Positions 13,701 to 26,830 of a stretch of 64,000 bases of DNA are shown piece after piece. The position numbers and the translations under genes were made by a program. The notes under the pieces were generated by a model that saw nothing but the letters and a program-made list of their open reading frames with translations, did no database searches and was not told the DNA's origin. The DNA comes from Ficedula albicollis (taxonomy: Eukaryota > Chordata > Aves > Passeriformes > Muscicapidae), in contig NC_021700.1 of NCBI RefSeq assembly GCF_000247815.1, positions 19,432,885 through 19,496,884 on the forward strand. The letters are read 5' to 3'. The stretch's first letter is position 1; the number at the start of each line of letters is the position of its first letter.

Positions 13701-14919
13701 TCAAGGAGTGGGAATGAATGAACCCTGCCAGTCTCTCTCCCAATGTTAAGCTGGGAATATCAGGCTTTTATTTCATTACTTTCAGCTGGGTAAAATAGAA
13801 ATATTTGAACTACTTGTTGTATGTTGATATCCAACAAATAGAACTAGGTACAAAAGAGTGGGGAAGTTTAAACCAGCATGTTTTCTGCCTGGAGCGATTC
13901 CCAGAGTCAGGAGATGTATGCAGAGTGATATTAGAAGCAGAGAGAAAAAAAATACTTTCTGAGACCCCCACCAAGTCACTGGGACAGAGAAGGGAGAAGT
14001 GCAAGGCTGTCAGGAAGAAAGTAAAGTTACAAGTCAAGAGAGAAGAGGAGTGAAACAAAAAACAGTTTGCACTTTACCTTTTTTGGGAGCCCCACAAGCT
14101 CAATGGTAGTGACAAATTTGTAAGGGTCTGGACTACTGCCCCAGTCTTTCTTTTCACCCCCTCTGGCAGTCTCAGTATTCTCAGTGAAGCAGCTATCACT
14201 CTGGCAGCAGCAGTGTGAACCCAGCTCACTGAGTTCATATGTGCAGTTATTTTAGCACATTGCCTTTTTCTTTCTTCTCAAAAAAAACCCTGGCAATTAA
14301 ATACTTTGGATAGCTCAGCTAGATCTGGATAAGATTTGAGTGAGTAGAGAAAAAGAAGCTATAAACAAAGCAGTTCTCTCAGTTCTGGTATTCTTTTTCT
14401 CAAACAAATGTTGTGAACAAGGATGTAAGAGATTTAAGAGGAAGAGTTTTGTCTCTGGTGGGAAAATATTAGGCAATCAAGTTGCAAGCAGAGCAGGTCA
14501 CACCATTGGTTGCAAAACACTAACTGAAAAGAATTGTCTTAAGAGCATGAAATAGTCTTTAAGAACTACCAGTGTCATCTTTAAACCACAATCAAATTTT
14601 ATAACCCTGTGACAGGCAAAACAACACTGGCTCTTCCTTTCAACCTTTCTTCTCTCTTGCTCTGCTCATAAAAAGCAATAGCCTGCAAGCTGAGTTATGG
14701 TTTAAAGCACATTCTGCTAAATTCATCCTTCTTTAAAATCATCACAGTGTATTCCCTGTCTAGACATAGATCATACATAGCCTCTTCTGGAGGTTTTCAA
14801 CTCATATAGAGTTGAAAAGTTCGGAGAGAACACTTGAACATCCTGTGTCCCCTTACCCTTAACCCAAAACGTAATTTCTTTCTGTCTTCATAAGTAACTT
14901 GCAGTAAATGTGTAAATAT
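10792..14919. other. Intergenic, nothing recognised
   Basis: AT-rich unique sequence without convincing exons. Two overlapping opposite-strand frames near 13.8-14.05 kb mirror each other and look like composition effects. Confidence 0.5.
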
Positions 14920-15345
14920 TATGACCTTGAGTGCTGTGTGTGGTTCTGGGCCCCACAAATTAAGGAGATTGAAGTAGTCAAATGCATCCAGACAAGACCC
15001 AGAAGACCGGTGAGAGGGTTGGAAAGAATGTCTTACAAGGAGAAGCTCAGGACTTTGGGCTTGTCTAATTTAGGTTCAGGGAGATTGAGGGATGGCCCAC
15101 TATGGTCTACTCTTCCTGAGAAGAGGAACCTGAGTCCCAGGCACTGTTCTCTTCTCCCTGGTGTTCAGAAAGGTTGTGGAGTCTCCCTATTTGGAGATAT
15201 TAAAAAACATCTGCATACATTCCTGAGTTACTGTGCCCTGGGGGATCCTGCTGGAGGAGAGAGGGTGTACTGGTTGATCTCCAGTGTTCCCTTTGAACTT
15301 TACCAATTCTGTGGTTCTGTAATGTGTGAGAATGCTTCAAAGTTG
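14920..15345 (+). mobile_element. CR1 LINE fragment, 3' end
   Basis: Resembles the terminal part of avian CR1 retrotransposons: a GTGGTTCTGGGCCCC segment, AGAAGCTCAGGACTTTGGGC, TGGAGATATTAAAAAAC, GATCTCCAGTGTTCCCTTTG and a terminal ATTCTGTGGTTCTGT. That terminal motif is the hallmark of the CR1 3' end, so the element is in + orientation. It is 5' truncated and contains small deletions. Confidence 0.8.
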
Positions 15346-15545
15346 AGCCAGGACAGATTTAGACTGTACATTAGCAACCATTTCATTAGCAAGAGATTGG
15401 TCACATCCTGGAATAGGCTTCTTAGAGAGGTTGTTGATTCCTCCAGCCTGTCAGTGTTTACGAGGCATTTAGATAAAGCCCTTAAAAATATGCTGCAGCT
15501 TTTGGTTAGCCCTGAAGTAGTCAGACAGTGGGACTGGATGCTTGT
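15346..15545 (+). mobile_element. Second CR1 3' fragment, abutting the first
   Basis: Starts with CAGATTTAGACTGTACATTA, continues through CCTGGAATAGGCTTCTTAGA and GTCAGTGTTTACGAGGCATT, and reaches TGGGACTGGATGCTTGTTC. This corresponds to the pre-terminal region of a different CR1 subfamily, placed directly after the 3' end of the neighbouring fragment. The original 3' terminus is missing at the junction with the opposite-strand copy. Confidence 0.65.
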
Positions 15546-16560
15546 TCACAGAATGACAGAATAATTTATATTGAAAAAGACCTCTGTAAGCATCAAGTCC
15601 CACTGAACACCACCACACTGTCAACTAGACCATGGCTTTCCTTAAACGCCTCCATCAGCAGTGACACCACCACCTACCTGGGCAGCCCATTCTGATACTT
15701 AATCACCCTCTCTGAAGAAATACTTCCTCCTGTCCAACTCGAACATCCCCTGGCACAGCTTAAGGCTGTGTTCTCTCTTCCAGTCACTGGTGACCTGGGA
15801 GAAGAGGCCAACCCCATCTGGATACAGCCTCCTTCCAGGCAGCTATAGAGGATGGTCTCCCCTGAGCTCCCTTTTCTCCAGGATGAAAAAACCTAGATCC
15901 CTCAGCTGCTCCTCACAGGACTCTCTCCAGACCCTTCCACAGCTCTGTTGCCCTTCTCTGGACTCATTCCAGTATCTCATTGTTCTTCCGGAATTGAGGG
16001 GCCCAGAACAGGGCTTAAGTGTGACTTAACCCGTGTCAAGTAGAGCAGGAAAATTTATTCCCTAGTCCTGCTTGCCACATATTGCTGATCCAAGCCAGAA
16101 TGCCACTGGTCTTCTTGGCCACTTAGGCACACACCAGCTCATGTTCAACCACTGTCAGGAAGGATCTCCAGGTAATTTTCTGATGGACTCTTCCTCCTGC
16201 CTGTAGTGCTGCCTACCATTGTTGTGGCCAAAGTATAGGACTTACCACTTTATTGTGGTATTGTCTTGATATTGTCAATATCAAGTATTGGTCTTGTTGA
16301 ACCTCACACTGTACATCTTGCCCTATGTATCTCACTTCTCCAACCCCTGTCTGCAGAGCCTTCCTACTCTTCAGCAGATGGACACACCAGCTGTACTTGG
16401 TGCTGTCCATGAAGTTACTAATTTACCCAATCCTTTCACCATCCAGATCATCAATAAAGACTTTGAACCAGACTGGGCACAACACTAAGCCCTAGGGGAC
16501 ACCACAGTCACAGAGGTTCCTTCCAAATGAAACATCCAGGTCTATTATATTCTACAGAAG
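15546..16560 (-). mobile_element. CR1 LINE fragment, about 1 kb
   Basis: Read on the minus strand this is a longer CR1 3' segment. At its left end are CACAGAATGACAGAATAATT (the reversed terminal motif) and the reversed forms of the conserved CCTGGGCAGCC and CTCAGCTGCTCCTCACAGGA stretches. Further right are the CTTGTTGAACCT and GACACCACAGTCACAGAGGT regions typical of deeper 3' CR1 sequence. It faces the + strand fragments tail to tail. Open frames across it are remnants. Confidence 0.8.
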
Positions 16561-18969
16561 GTAAAAGATTTGAAATTGTGTTAGACTGAAACTCCATTCG
16601 TTTCCATAGCAGTGGACAGCTATGTGGTAAGAATGGTCACACATGTCAAACTTAAGTTGCGAAGTATTTGGGGTCCTCTCTCACATGGCCAACTAGAAAA
16701 TGTCAATAAAATAGTGAACAGGTAAAAACCATCTCTTCAGAATACATTTGAGCACTTTAGCAAGTGGTGGATTAGCAATGCACCAAGATAAAACATTATG
16801 GATTATAACTCCCAATTAATTATTTTCTTCTATTATTTTATTGCCACACTTTAAATCCACATTAGCCTTCAGCACTAACCAGAACTTGCTAGAAGAAAGT
16901 CCGCAGATTAACTAGAGCCTATTAAAAGCCACACCTTTTAGTTGCAAATGCTATACCTCACTCAAAGGTAGGTTGATGATTCCCAGCTTTTCTATTTGAA
17001 GATGCAACACATAATTGTTCCTTATTCTAATTCTCTCTCACCATATCATAGATATCAATTCTACTCCTTCACCATCTGTTCTCCTGATGATTGTCTTTAT
17101 TCATTTCTCATGTAGTAGCCCTCCCAATATTCTCTATAAGGCTGCACTATCAACTTTTCTATTGGTGTAATAATATCTTTTTCATAGTAAATTGCTATAT
17201 ATGTTATAGTGAAGAAAAAAAATGTCCTATCCATCAAACAATTCTCTGCTTGTACTCTTAGAAATGAAAGAGGTTCTCATCCATCCTCATTCTTTTCCCC
17301 CTTATATCAGAGTGGGATGGCCAACACCAAGATATACCTTCTTCTATAGTAATAAAATAACAGAAAAGCCTCTTGCCACACTGTCAGAATTTTAGATTTG
17401 CACTAAAGGACCAATAACTTGAACCACAGATAGAAGGACTTTTATTTCTAACTGAAGGTCACTTTCAGAAATTTCATGTATTTCTCTTTTTAAGCTTGGA
17501 ATAAGTAACTTACAATCTACATCATTACTGCTAACATTACTGAGTCTCCTCTTTTTGTTATATCTTTTTCACCACTTTTATTATTTTTCCCTGTTAGTGT
17601 AAATTCCTTTGGCAGGAAAGGCAGTAGTTTTAATAGTTGTCTTCCTTGTGCTATCAGTTTCTCAACCATCCTTATTATAAACTTTTTTTCTTAGACATTA
17701 TTAAATTCATCAAAGGTTATTAAGTTCCTGGATTCAGCGTTGTTCATTTTTAGAGAGAGTATACTAGCTAAAGTCTTGAAAAAGTATTATATCCTCTGAG
17801 GTTGTCTCTATCACTGTTGGAACTGAAATCTGTGCATCCCACTCGAGAGGCAGAATAATGACTAGTTTTGTTTTATTGTCACATACAATGAAAACTTAAC
17901 CTTTGCATTTGAGCACAGGTTGAGTGGGAAAAATTAATCTTCAGGGCCTCAGTGTAATCAGCCCCTAAATGAAATCTGAAGCTTTAGCAGTAAGAAAGAC
18001 CATTGTTTAAGTCTGGTACTAAACCTTTAACCCTGTTTCACATAGCATGATAAGCTATTTGACCGTAGACACTGAAAGTGCAGGCACCTTTATAGAGTTG
18101 GATGAGTTCAAGAATTACTAGTTTAGACTGTTATTTGAAGTTGAAGTGCAAAATTGAGGGATGTGATGAAAATTTCACGTAATTTCACATAACTAACAGA
18201 AGGCATTCAACTTAGTTTAAGAACATTAATTTATACACATTAATTTAAAAATTCTGAGCTGTTCTTAAAGAATCAACTGGCACTTAAAATAGTTCTTTGG
18301 CCATTAAGACCATATAACTGGCTGACCTGTTTAAGATGGTATCTCTCCATTGCAAATTCTCTCTCTTTGGTAAATATATGTAAATAATTTCTCTTCCTTA
18401 AAAAAGTTATGATACATTTGGAATAGCAACCATTTCCTTTTGTACATCTTTTAGCTCCATGTGATAAAAGTGCTTAAGAAAAATTCCCACGACATTGCTG
18501 CTCATTATGTTCTGCCAGATCTCTGAAGCAAGGATCAAACATCCTAGAAGACAAAGTGTACATTCCAATTTAATGTTTCCCTGCAGTGGTTACTTTGAGC
18601 TGGGGAATAGAAAGAAATCTCAATTTTCATAAGTTATCACAATACCAATAATATTCTGAACTTTTCAAAAATTTACCATTCTGAGATAATTCCTCTCAAC
18701 ACACAACTCACCTAAACTTGGTTTGAGAATAATGTAACTGATAAATCTGTGCTAGCAAAGTAAAATCAGTTGACTTCCAGGCTAAAATATATTTCAGGGC
18801 CAAACTGACATATTTAAAGTATTTAAAGGCAGCTCATCAGTGTCCTGCATATGTCTGCATGTGTCATTCACATACAGATATTTAGTCAGTGTACAGGGAA
18901 GAACAACAGACTACAAATTAAACCCTGTGTAAAGTTACAAACAAGCCAAAGATTTAAAGTGATTTTAGG
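16561..18969. other. Intergenic, nothing recognised
   Basis: AT-rich sequence without long open frames or recognisable repeats. Confidence 0.5.
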
Positions 18970-19987
18970 AGATCTAAAGTTTCTGGATGTACTGCTTTGG
19001 AGGGACAGATTGTGGCAGTGAAGGTGTCTAGGGGTGGCTTCCATAAGGAGATGCCAGAAACTTTCCCTGTGCCCCAGAAATTCAATGCCCACCAGCTCCA
19101 AGGCAGAACTGCTGCTGGCCAAGGCTCAGTAAATGAGCAATGGTGGTAGCTCCTGTGGGTTAACATCATTAAGAAGAGAGAGAAAACCTCACAGGAGAGA
19201 GGGTCAAGAGGGCAAAAGAGCCCTGCAGACACAAAAGCCACTGCAGAAGGAGAGGGAAGAGGTGCTCCAGGTGCCAGAACGAGGATTCCCCCACAATCCA
19301 TGGAGATTCATGGTGGAGCTGAGATACACCCTTCAGCCCATGGAGGGCTCCACGCCAGAGCAGGTGGATGCCCAAAGGAGGCAGAGGCTCCATGGAAATC
19401 CCTTTCTGGAGCAGGCTCCTGGCAGTCCCTGTGGCCCTGTGGAAAGACAAGCAGATGCTGCAGCAGGTTTGCTGTCAGGACTTGTGACTCTGCAGGAAAC
19501 CACTCTGGAGCAGGCTGCCAATGATGGACTGCTTCTAGCTGGAGGAACGCATACTGGAACGGTTCGTGGAGAACTGCAGGAGGGACGAACATGGGAGCAG
19601 GGGGGAGGGAGAGTGTGGGGGGGAGGGAGACTGTGAGGGTGAAGGAGCTGCAGAGCTTCTGACCATGTTTCCTATTGCCTATTCCTGGTGCATCACTGAG
19701 AGGGAGGTGGTAGAGAATTCTGGAGTGAAGTCAAACTCAGGAAGAAGGGAGGGGTGGGAGGAAGGTATTTTAAAATTCATTCCTGTTTCTCATTACACTA
19801 CTTTGCTAATAATTAAATTAATTTCCTCGAGTCCAGTCTCTTTTGTCTGTGAGGGTAATTGCTGAGTTATCTCTCCTTGGTCTTACCACAACCCATGAAA
19901 CTTTAGTTATATTTCCTCTCGCTCATACAGTTGAGGAGGGGTGTGACAGAGATGACACCTGGCATCCAACCAGAGCCAACCCACTGA
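18970..19987 (+). mobile_element. ERVL-type solo LTR, about 1 kb
   Basis: Matches from memory a long avian ERVL LTR. It has a GCTTTGGAGGGACAGATTGT start region, GTGGCTTCCATAAGGAGATG, a GC-rich middle of short repeated phrases such as CTGGAGCAGGCT, and a GAAGAAGGGAGGGGTGGGAG segment before GGTATTTTAAAATTCATTCC. The U5-like end is CGAGTCCAGTCTCTTTTGTC followed by GTGACAGAGATGACACCTGG. The open frames at 19133-19636 and in the opposite strand lie in this GC-rich middle and are not genes. The exact 5' border is uncertain. Confidence 0.72.
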
Positions 19988-21424
19988 ACTGGAGAACTAT
20001 ATAAAGCAACAGAAAGTATTTATTCTGAAGATTATGCACATAAGAGGAGCAGAAGCCATATGGTCTTGGCTGGATCTTTATCTTTCCTCCCAACAGAGGA
20101 AACATTTTACTACATACACACAGACACAGACATAATATCAGATACTGTAATTTCTAGTCAATATGAGGAGAAATTTTCATACTAGACAATGAATGTTAAT
20201 TATGTTGTACTATGAAGCACCAATTTCTGTAATCACTGAACATTTCAACCATCTTTCTGTGGCCTGTTTTTTATAGTAGCAAGAGAAAACAGAAGACTGT
20301 TGCTAAAGACTCCTTAAAAATAAATTGATACAGTATGCAGAATGCTACGCAATTACCCTTAGGCTGTGCCTTAAGCACCTCAACTACAATACCCAAGGTC
20401 AAGAGGAAGGGTCAGGATATTTGAAAAAAAAACAAATCAACAAAAATCCAGAAAAGTTATAGATAATATACAGAAAAATTATACAACCTTGCTTTTTAAA
20501 CAGATTCACACAGATTTGTCTGAGAAGCAAGAAGTGCCAAGCGGATAGTCTTAGGCAGCCGTTGTCCATCCTCTGAGCCAACAGGAAAAAAGCCACCTTT
20601 TTAAAAACCAAAATAACATAGCAACTTCTGAAATATACAGATATTAAAAAAATTAATTCAATTCACTCTCCCTATGTTTCTAAGAAAGCTGTATTTACAG
20701 AGAAACTCTGATAAACGCTGTTGAACAAGAAAGATAATTTGAGAAAACTATACAAGTTGATAACAATGATTAATTTTGTATTAGAGCTCAAAGTGGCTGA
20801 TGGCTCACTAGAGATCCCATTGCCCATAAAGTGTATTGTGAGCCACAAGTAACGGCTTGCAAAGCATCCATGAGAGCCTCTGCATATTCACTGGGCAATG
20901 AAAGTGAGCAAATCATCTTATTCAAATGGAGAGCAGTGTGTCGTGCCAACTGCATTCTATAGGCTCAGTCAGTCATGAGTCAAAACCAGTTTGTGGTCAC
21001 ATCCATGTATCTTAAAAAACTAGCAACATAACGAAACAATTGGCACAAAATGTGCAAGCTGCCAAATGTCAGAAAGAAAGTTAAATTGCTTTTAGGAAAG
21101 AACAGAGTAAGAACTTAGAGTTACAGTACCACTTTATTTTCTCATCCCTTCAGTTTACTTCAGTTTACTTCAGATTACTGATCACTCAGTAATAAAGATG
21201 ATACATCATAAATAGGAAATAAGAAAGAGCTACCATAGAGTTTAGAGGTGCTGACAATGCTATACATAAAACTGGCTTAGAAAAACCATGATATAAGCTC
21301 CCTTTGGATAAGAGAAAGCATATTTTCCCAAAAAATACCCTGGAACTGGTGGACATGTACTAAAATTAAAATGCAACAAGCTCAAAAGGTTGGTTTGTGG
21401 TTTGTTACTACCTGTTCAAAGTGC
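19988..21424. other. Intergenic, nothing recognised
   Basis: AT-rich sequence. The only local structure is a short triplicated CAGTTTACTT-like decamer near 21150-21178. Confidence 0.5.
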
Positions 21425-21935
21425 TTAGAATCACAGAAGTTGGTAGGGACTTATTAGGATTTGGAATGGACACAGAGAATCATCAAGTCCAAATCCTGGC
21501 CCTGCACAGGAACACCAAGGGCCACACCATAGGCCATTGTCCAAATGCTTCTGGAACTCTGTCAGGTTTGGTGCTGTGACCAGTGGCCTGGGGAGCTGTT
21601 TCAGTGCCCTGGCACCCTCCGAGTGAGGAATCTTTGCCTGATATCCAAGGTAAACCTGCCCTGACACAACTCCAGACCATTCCCTTGGGTCCTGTCACTG
21701 CTCACCAGAGAAGGGATCGGTGCCTGCCCTTCTTTGGATGCTCTCTAATGGTTTAATGTCTTTCTTATAGTGCAGCACCCAGAAGTGCCCCCAGCACTGG
21801 AGGTGAGGCTGCCCAGTGCAGAGCAGAGCAGGACAATTCCCTCCCTTGCCTGGCTGGGGATGCTGTCCCTGATGCCCTCAGGACATGCTTGGCCCTCCTG
21901 GCTACCTGGGCACTGCCTCAATTTCACTCACTGCA
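21425..21935 (-). mobile_element. CR1 LINE fragment
   Basis: Begins with reversed CR1 3'-end sequence (GAATCACAGAAGTTGGTAGG) and runs through AACTCTGTCAGGTTTGGTGC, CCTGGGGAGCTGTTTCAGTG and GTGCAGCACCCAGAAGTGCC, all reversed-strand CR1 landmarks. It is truncated on the right. Confidence 0.82.
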
Positions 21936-22524
21936 CTCATTTTCAACCCCCATATCCCTTTCCACAGCACTTATTTCCAGCTTCTTAATCTCCAATCCAA
22001 ACATACTTAAAGATATATAAATATCAATAAAGGTATTCTATGACCAATGTGAAAGTTTAAATAACTTTCCATTTTTCATATTCAAGAAAATTCTTCAAGA
22101 AATATGCCAGGGAGAAAAAGATTTTTTGTACAGATAAGCCACAATATAATGAATAGGATTATGAATTCCCTTAGAAATATCTTTCGTTTCTGGTACAGAA
22201 TACAAGTTTTTTGTTGGTATTTCTTGTTCTTTAGAAAAATAAGGCAAAATCATCAATGTTGAAATGTGTCTGGGTATTTATATGTAATTTATACTATAAC
22301 CTTTTTAGGTGTCACAATGGAAGAGCACTGTATCTTTTCCTCTTTAAAAAATATTGTTTAAATTACTTGGCAATAAAAATGTTAGACAGTGCATTCTAGC
22401 CAACTGACCTTTAAAGCATATTTGTTTGGCTATTAGGCACTTTTCAACATGCATGGATTTGGACCTAGACACATTCTTGCATAATTCTTCTTTCTGTAAT
22501 ACAATTGATGAAGTTCAGGAGCTA
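21936..22524. other. Intergenic, nothing recognised
   Basis: AT-rich sequence with no coding signal. Confidence 0.45.
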
Positions 22525-22696
22525 CTGAAAACAAACAAACAAAGAAAAGAAAAACCAAAACCAAAAAACAAAACAAAACAAAAAAAACACCAAAAAACCC
22601 CCCTCAAAATAAAAGAAAAACAAAACGAAACAAAACCCCAACAACAACAAAACCCAAAAAACCCAACCCAAACCAAACAAAAACAAAATCCCACAA
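22525..22696 (+). repeat. A/C-only low-complexity tract
   Basis: About 170 bases almost free of G and T, made of irregular AAAC, AACC and CCAAAA units. It decays from simple-sequence slippage and is not a perfect microsatellite. The lysine/proline/asparagine-rich open frame through it is a composition artefact. Confidence 0.9.
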
Positions 22697-25600
22697 CCTT
22701 ACAAAAGTAGCCTTTGTCAGTGGCTGAACTGCAGCTTTCCATTTACTGAGTTTCCAGTGTCTCACCTTAATGCTCGCAAACATCAGCACAAAGGAGTTAT
22801 TCATTCACCCAGGCTAACAATGAACTGAAGAAGGTATCACTTCTTTGAATGTACTGCCTTTTTCCTCAAAAGACCTTAACAGCTGGAAATTGTCTTGCCC
22901 TGATAAGCCAGTGCAAGCACGAATGAGATAAGGTTTCTAGATCAATAACACCTGCATGATTAATATTGTAGGGGGTCTAAATAAAGAGATATTTATTCAT
23001 ACTTAATTTTATTTATAAATAAAAGAATTGTTCTATGAAAATTATCCACAAACTCTTAAATGCTTTTAGTGAGTGTATATTTCTATATCTTAATTTCTGT
23101 AGGATTTATCCAACGTGAGAGACATTTGAAATTGAATCTGAGTAATGAACCATCCAATAGGAGAGAAGAAGGGTTTCTGTTTCATTAAAGTAAGGGCCTA
23201 GGTAGTCCAGTATAGAAAGCAACACCTAACCTAGGTAAAACAGTTCTTGTTTTAATTAACAATAATGGCTGGCTGACCCAGAACAGGAAAAATTTGAGCT
23301 TTGGGAAAAAAGACTAAAACTTTATAAACTTTTCAAGTACTACTTCATACTGATTTTAAGATTCTGACCGAAAAGTCCACTACAACACTTTTGTAAGCAT
23401 TTTTAGTAGTTACCTTTTTCCACTAGCATAAAAAATAATTGGCTCCCAAAACTCTAATCCAGATTTGTCTGGGTTGGATTTCTAATTGATTTAGTTTGCT
23501 ATGCCTCATCTCATAGACAATGAGATCCTGTTACTAAAATTTCTCTCTTCATAATGTTGCAATTGTCTCCTGAAATACTCTGAATTTTATGCAGATCTTT
23601 TGTTAGGAACATCATTACAAACTATATAATAAATTAAAAGGGCACATCCAGAAGGAAATAATAACATTTAGGCATACTAGGTAAAAAATCTCAACTTTTA
23701 TATAGTATAGAAGATAAGCCTTTTTTTTTTTTTGAAACTTCAGCTAAAAAACACACACTTAAATCTTTAGAACAAGCTACCCAGATTGAAGTAAAAAAAT
23801 CTGTAACTGCATATACATGACAGTCCTTACCCAGTTTAGGACTTCTAAATTTGCTTGCAAAGAAAGGGATTAACCGAGGCATCAACTAGGAAACAGTTAC
23901 AAAGGAACACAGTCACTAAAGACAGAAGTGTTCACAAGAAAGAGGAAGAGTGAAATAATTCAAGAGGCTGTAGTCAGAGAAGCAAAGTCAGTTTGGGTTT
24001 TTAAGATGGGGGATGGCAGGGGAGCAAAAGGCTTGTTGCAAGGACAGAGATGTAGCACACTGGGGTTAATGCTGAAGAGCTGTAGCTGATGTAAGTGTTC
24101 ATGCTTGGACATTAGCCTGGAAGAAGTATGAATCTCACTGGTGTAAAGTTCTGGATAAATGCTTACCTATTAATTGAAAGAATGCAGTGGAAACAGAACT
24201 TGGAAATAAGTTATTGTGCTTTTCAAAGGAGTGGCAGGAGCTTGGCACACACTGTCAGCCCTGCAAAGGCAATTGCATGGTGTCAATTCAGTGAGATTCA
24301 CAGGGAACTGCTCCAAGCAAAGGAGAATCCATGTGTCAGTAAAAATCCCAAGGATTATTAATGTAAGGCATATCGAGCACTGCGCACAGTGTGACGGTGC
24401 AAAAAAACCAGAAAACAACATTTTGCTTTTTTACCATCTAGGGCAATGTCTCAGAGCTTCCTGTAAAATCAGGACAGCCTGCAGCAAAATGATTGTTTTC
24501 CCAGAACTATAGTGCCATTGCCAGGCCTCCAAAGATACAGTGACCCTCCAGAAGAGGCACAGTATCTTCAAGACTCCCCTGAAAAAAGATGAAATAGAAC
24601 AGAATTCCAAATGTAAGATGTTTCAGTAGCATTGAAAAGACTAGAATAGCACAAAATAGGAGAAGCTTTCTAAGACCCTCCCAAAGTGCAGGCAATGACA
24701 TAGGTTCATTGAAAGAAGCATCATTGAGGTCTGAAATAGAAAGAGAAAGTGGAATAGGGTGCATAAAAAGGAAAAGAAATCCACAATACCAAAAATTGCA
24801 TGAGCTACAGTAATAATAGAGTATACTTTAAAGAAAAAAAACATATGAGCAAATCTTGTGCAGTTTGTTATTCATATACAGATCATCTTAATGATATTTC
24901 TTTGATAAAAAATGAAAAAAAACCTGCTGTTATTGTCATATAGTTTGAACTTCTACCTGTAATAAAATTTTCATACATTCCATGCAAAAAAATGGCAGTT
25001 AGAACCTTGGCTTTTTATAAGAATTTGTAACCATCAGTTACAATTATGAGTGTTAAGATCCTTAGACCATTTGAGCAAAGATAATGCCCTGATCAAGGCT
25101 CCAGGAACACAAAACCTGCTATGTATTACCTACGTGACAGCATACCCATTCTCCATACATTTTCTGACGCAGCTATAGAGTAATAGGAAAATGCTCCCCA
25201 CAGGCACCAATAGATGACTGTGAAAAATAACTGATGAAAAACTTTCTAATTTAACCCTCCAGTTTGTATCTCCCAAAAAAGATTTCACAGAAACAGCGTC
25301 ACAATTAGCTTGTTAATAACCGGTTAAGCTTTTAAGGCAATCTGAGGAAAGAATAGTCCTACTGCTATAAGGAGTTCTAAAATGGGATCCAAAATAGAAA
25401 GATATCTCTGCTCATGGAGGCATTGCAGATGCAGACTATCCACCAATCTCTTTCTTGAAGCCCACAGCAGTCAAATATGATTTAACTACAGCACAGTATT
25501 GCAAAGCAAGAATCCTTACAGAAAATATTTTCTGCAATATATAGAAAGGCAAATACTTACAAGACTAAAAGCAGTCTTGATGGCACATTATTTCAAATTT

Positions 25601-26409
25601 CCTCATATTCTTTAGATAGGGAAATGTATGTGATACGGGAAAGGTTCAAACAGTGGAGATACGCCTCTAATCCTAGCAATGACACAGAACGATTCATAGC
25701 TTCAGCTTTGTTCCTGAAAATGCCAAGTACTTTTTCTATTTCTCTCTTCAAGTAAAGTTGCAAGGGTTTTTCTGAAAAGAGAACACCACATGGTTCTATC
25801 ATTGTTTATTGCAAATTAACAGTCCTTTAAAAAGTTGAGCATGAAAGATGCCTCCTGAGCACATGTTAGCTTTCAGCAGTTCTTCACAAAGAACTGTTGG
25901 GCACCTTTTCCCTCCCACAGTTTTATATTTCATTTTGACAAAGACAGAGACATGTTCCCGGTAGAAAACAACCCTGCCAACTGCTGGCCTTCAAAGAGAC
26001 CTATGAAAAGAAGTGAAAGATAATGGGCTTTCCTCTTCCCTGATAAATCCCTAGCTACCCACAGGTATACATCTCTGCTTTGCAGGTTTTCTCTTAGTTT
26101 AATATTCATTAAGAGAATATCAAACTCAGCTACTCTCATTACTGAATCTTTTTGATTACCCTCTAGTGTATTTTTTTAATTTCTGTTGTTCATGTAAAAA
26201 GCTGAACGAAACCATAATAAATACTAACAGTGCCAGAGAATTCCCACATAACAATAGCAGATATCTTGACAGCTAGAAAAGGCTCACCTCCTTCCATTTA
26301 ATATTATTCCATTGATTTGGTCCAAATATCTACTTTCATGTCTCACCTTTCTACATGAACCTGCTTTCCCCCCATTGTCTCTTTATATTAACCTCAACAA
26401 TTTCACTTA
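22697..26409. other. Intergenic, nothing recognised
   Basis: Short open frames on both strands overlap each other and show no recognisable domains. Two minus-strand frames (25593-25802 and 25930-26139) have protein-like composition but no splice context I would defend. Confidence 0.45.
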
Positions 26410-26830
26410 TTGCATAACCACAGAATAATTAATGATGGAAAAACCATTGAGTGCAAACTTTGGCCAAACACCACATTGTCAGCTAGAACACAGCACTAAG
26501 CGCCATGTGCAGTCATTTCTTGAACACTTTCAGGAATGGTGACTCCATCACCTCCCTGGGCAGCTTATTCCAATGCTTGACCACCCATCCAAGGAAGAAA
26601 TTCTTCCTTATGTCCGGTCTAAACATCTCCTGGCACAGTGTGAGGCTGTACCCTCTCATTCTGGAAGTTGTTGCCTGGGCAAAGAGCCTGACCTTCACTT
26701 GGCCACAACCCCCTTTCAGGCATGAGCTTCCTTTTCAGTGGATACACACCCCCAGCTCCCTCAGCTGCTTCTCACTGGACTCACTTTCTAGACCCTTCGC
26801 CAGCTGTTGACCTATGGTCTTGTACAGTAT
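26410..26830 (-). mobile_element. CR1 LINE fragment
   Basis: Reversed CR1 3' region: CCACAGAATAATTAATGATG at the left edge, then GGAATGGTGACTCCATCACC, CTCCCTGGGCAGCTTATTCC and TAAACATCTCCTGGCACAGT. It ends in the reversed CAGCTGCTTCTCACTGGACT block. A minus-strand frame at 26513-26698 is the decayed 3' portion. Confidence 0.82.

Noticed and set aside
14908..15564. 218-codon + frame
   Set aside because: Translation of two CR1 3' fragments; it spans their junction and has no domain.
19133..19636. 167-codon + frame with GC-rich coding look
   Set aside because: Lies wholly inside a recognised ERVL-type LTR.
22426..22710. Lys/Pro/Asn-rich 94-codon frame
   Set aside because: Produced by the A/C-only low-complexity tract.
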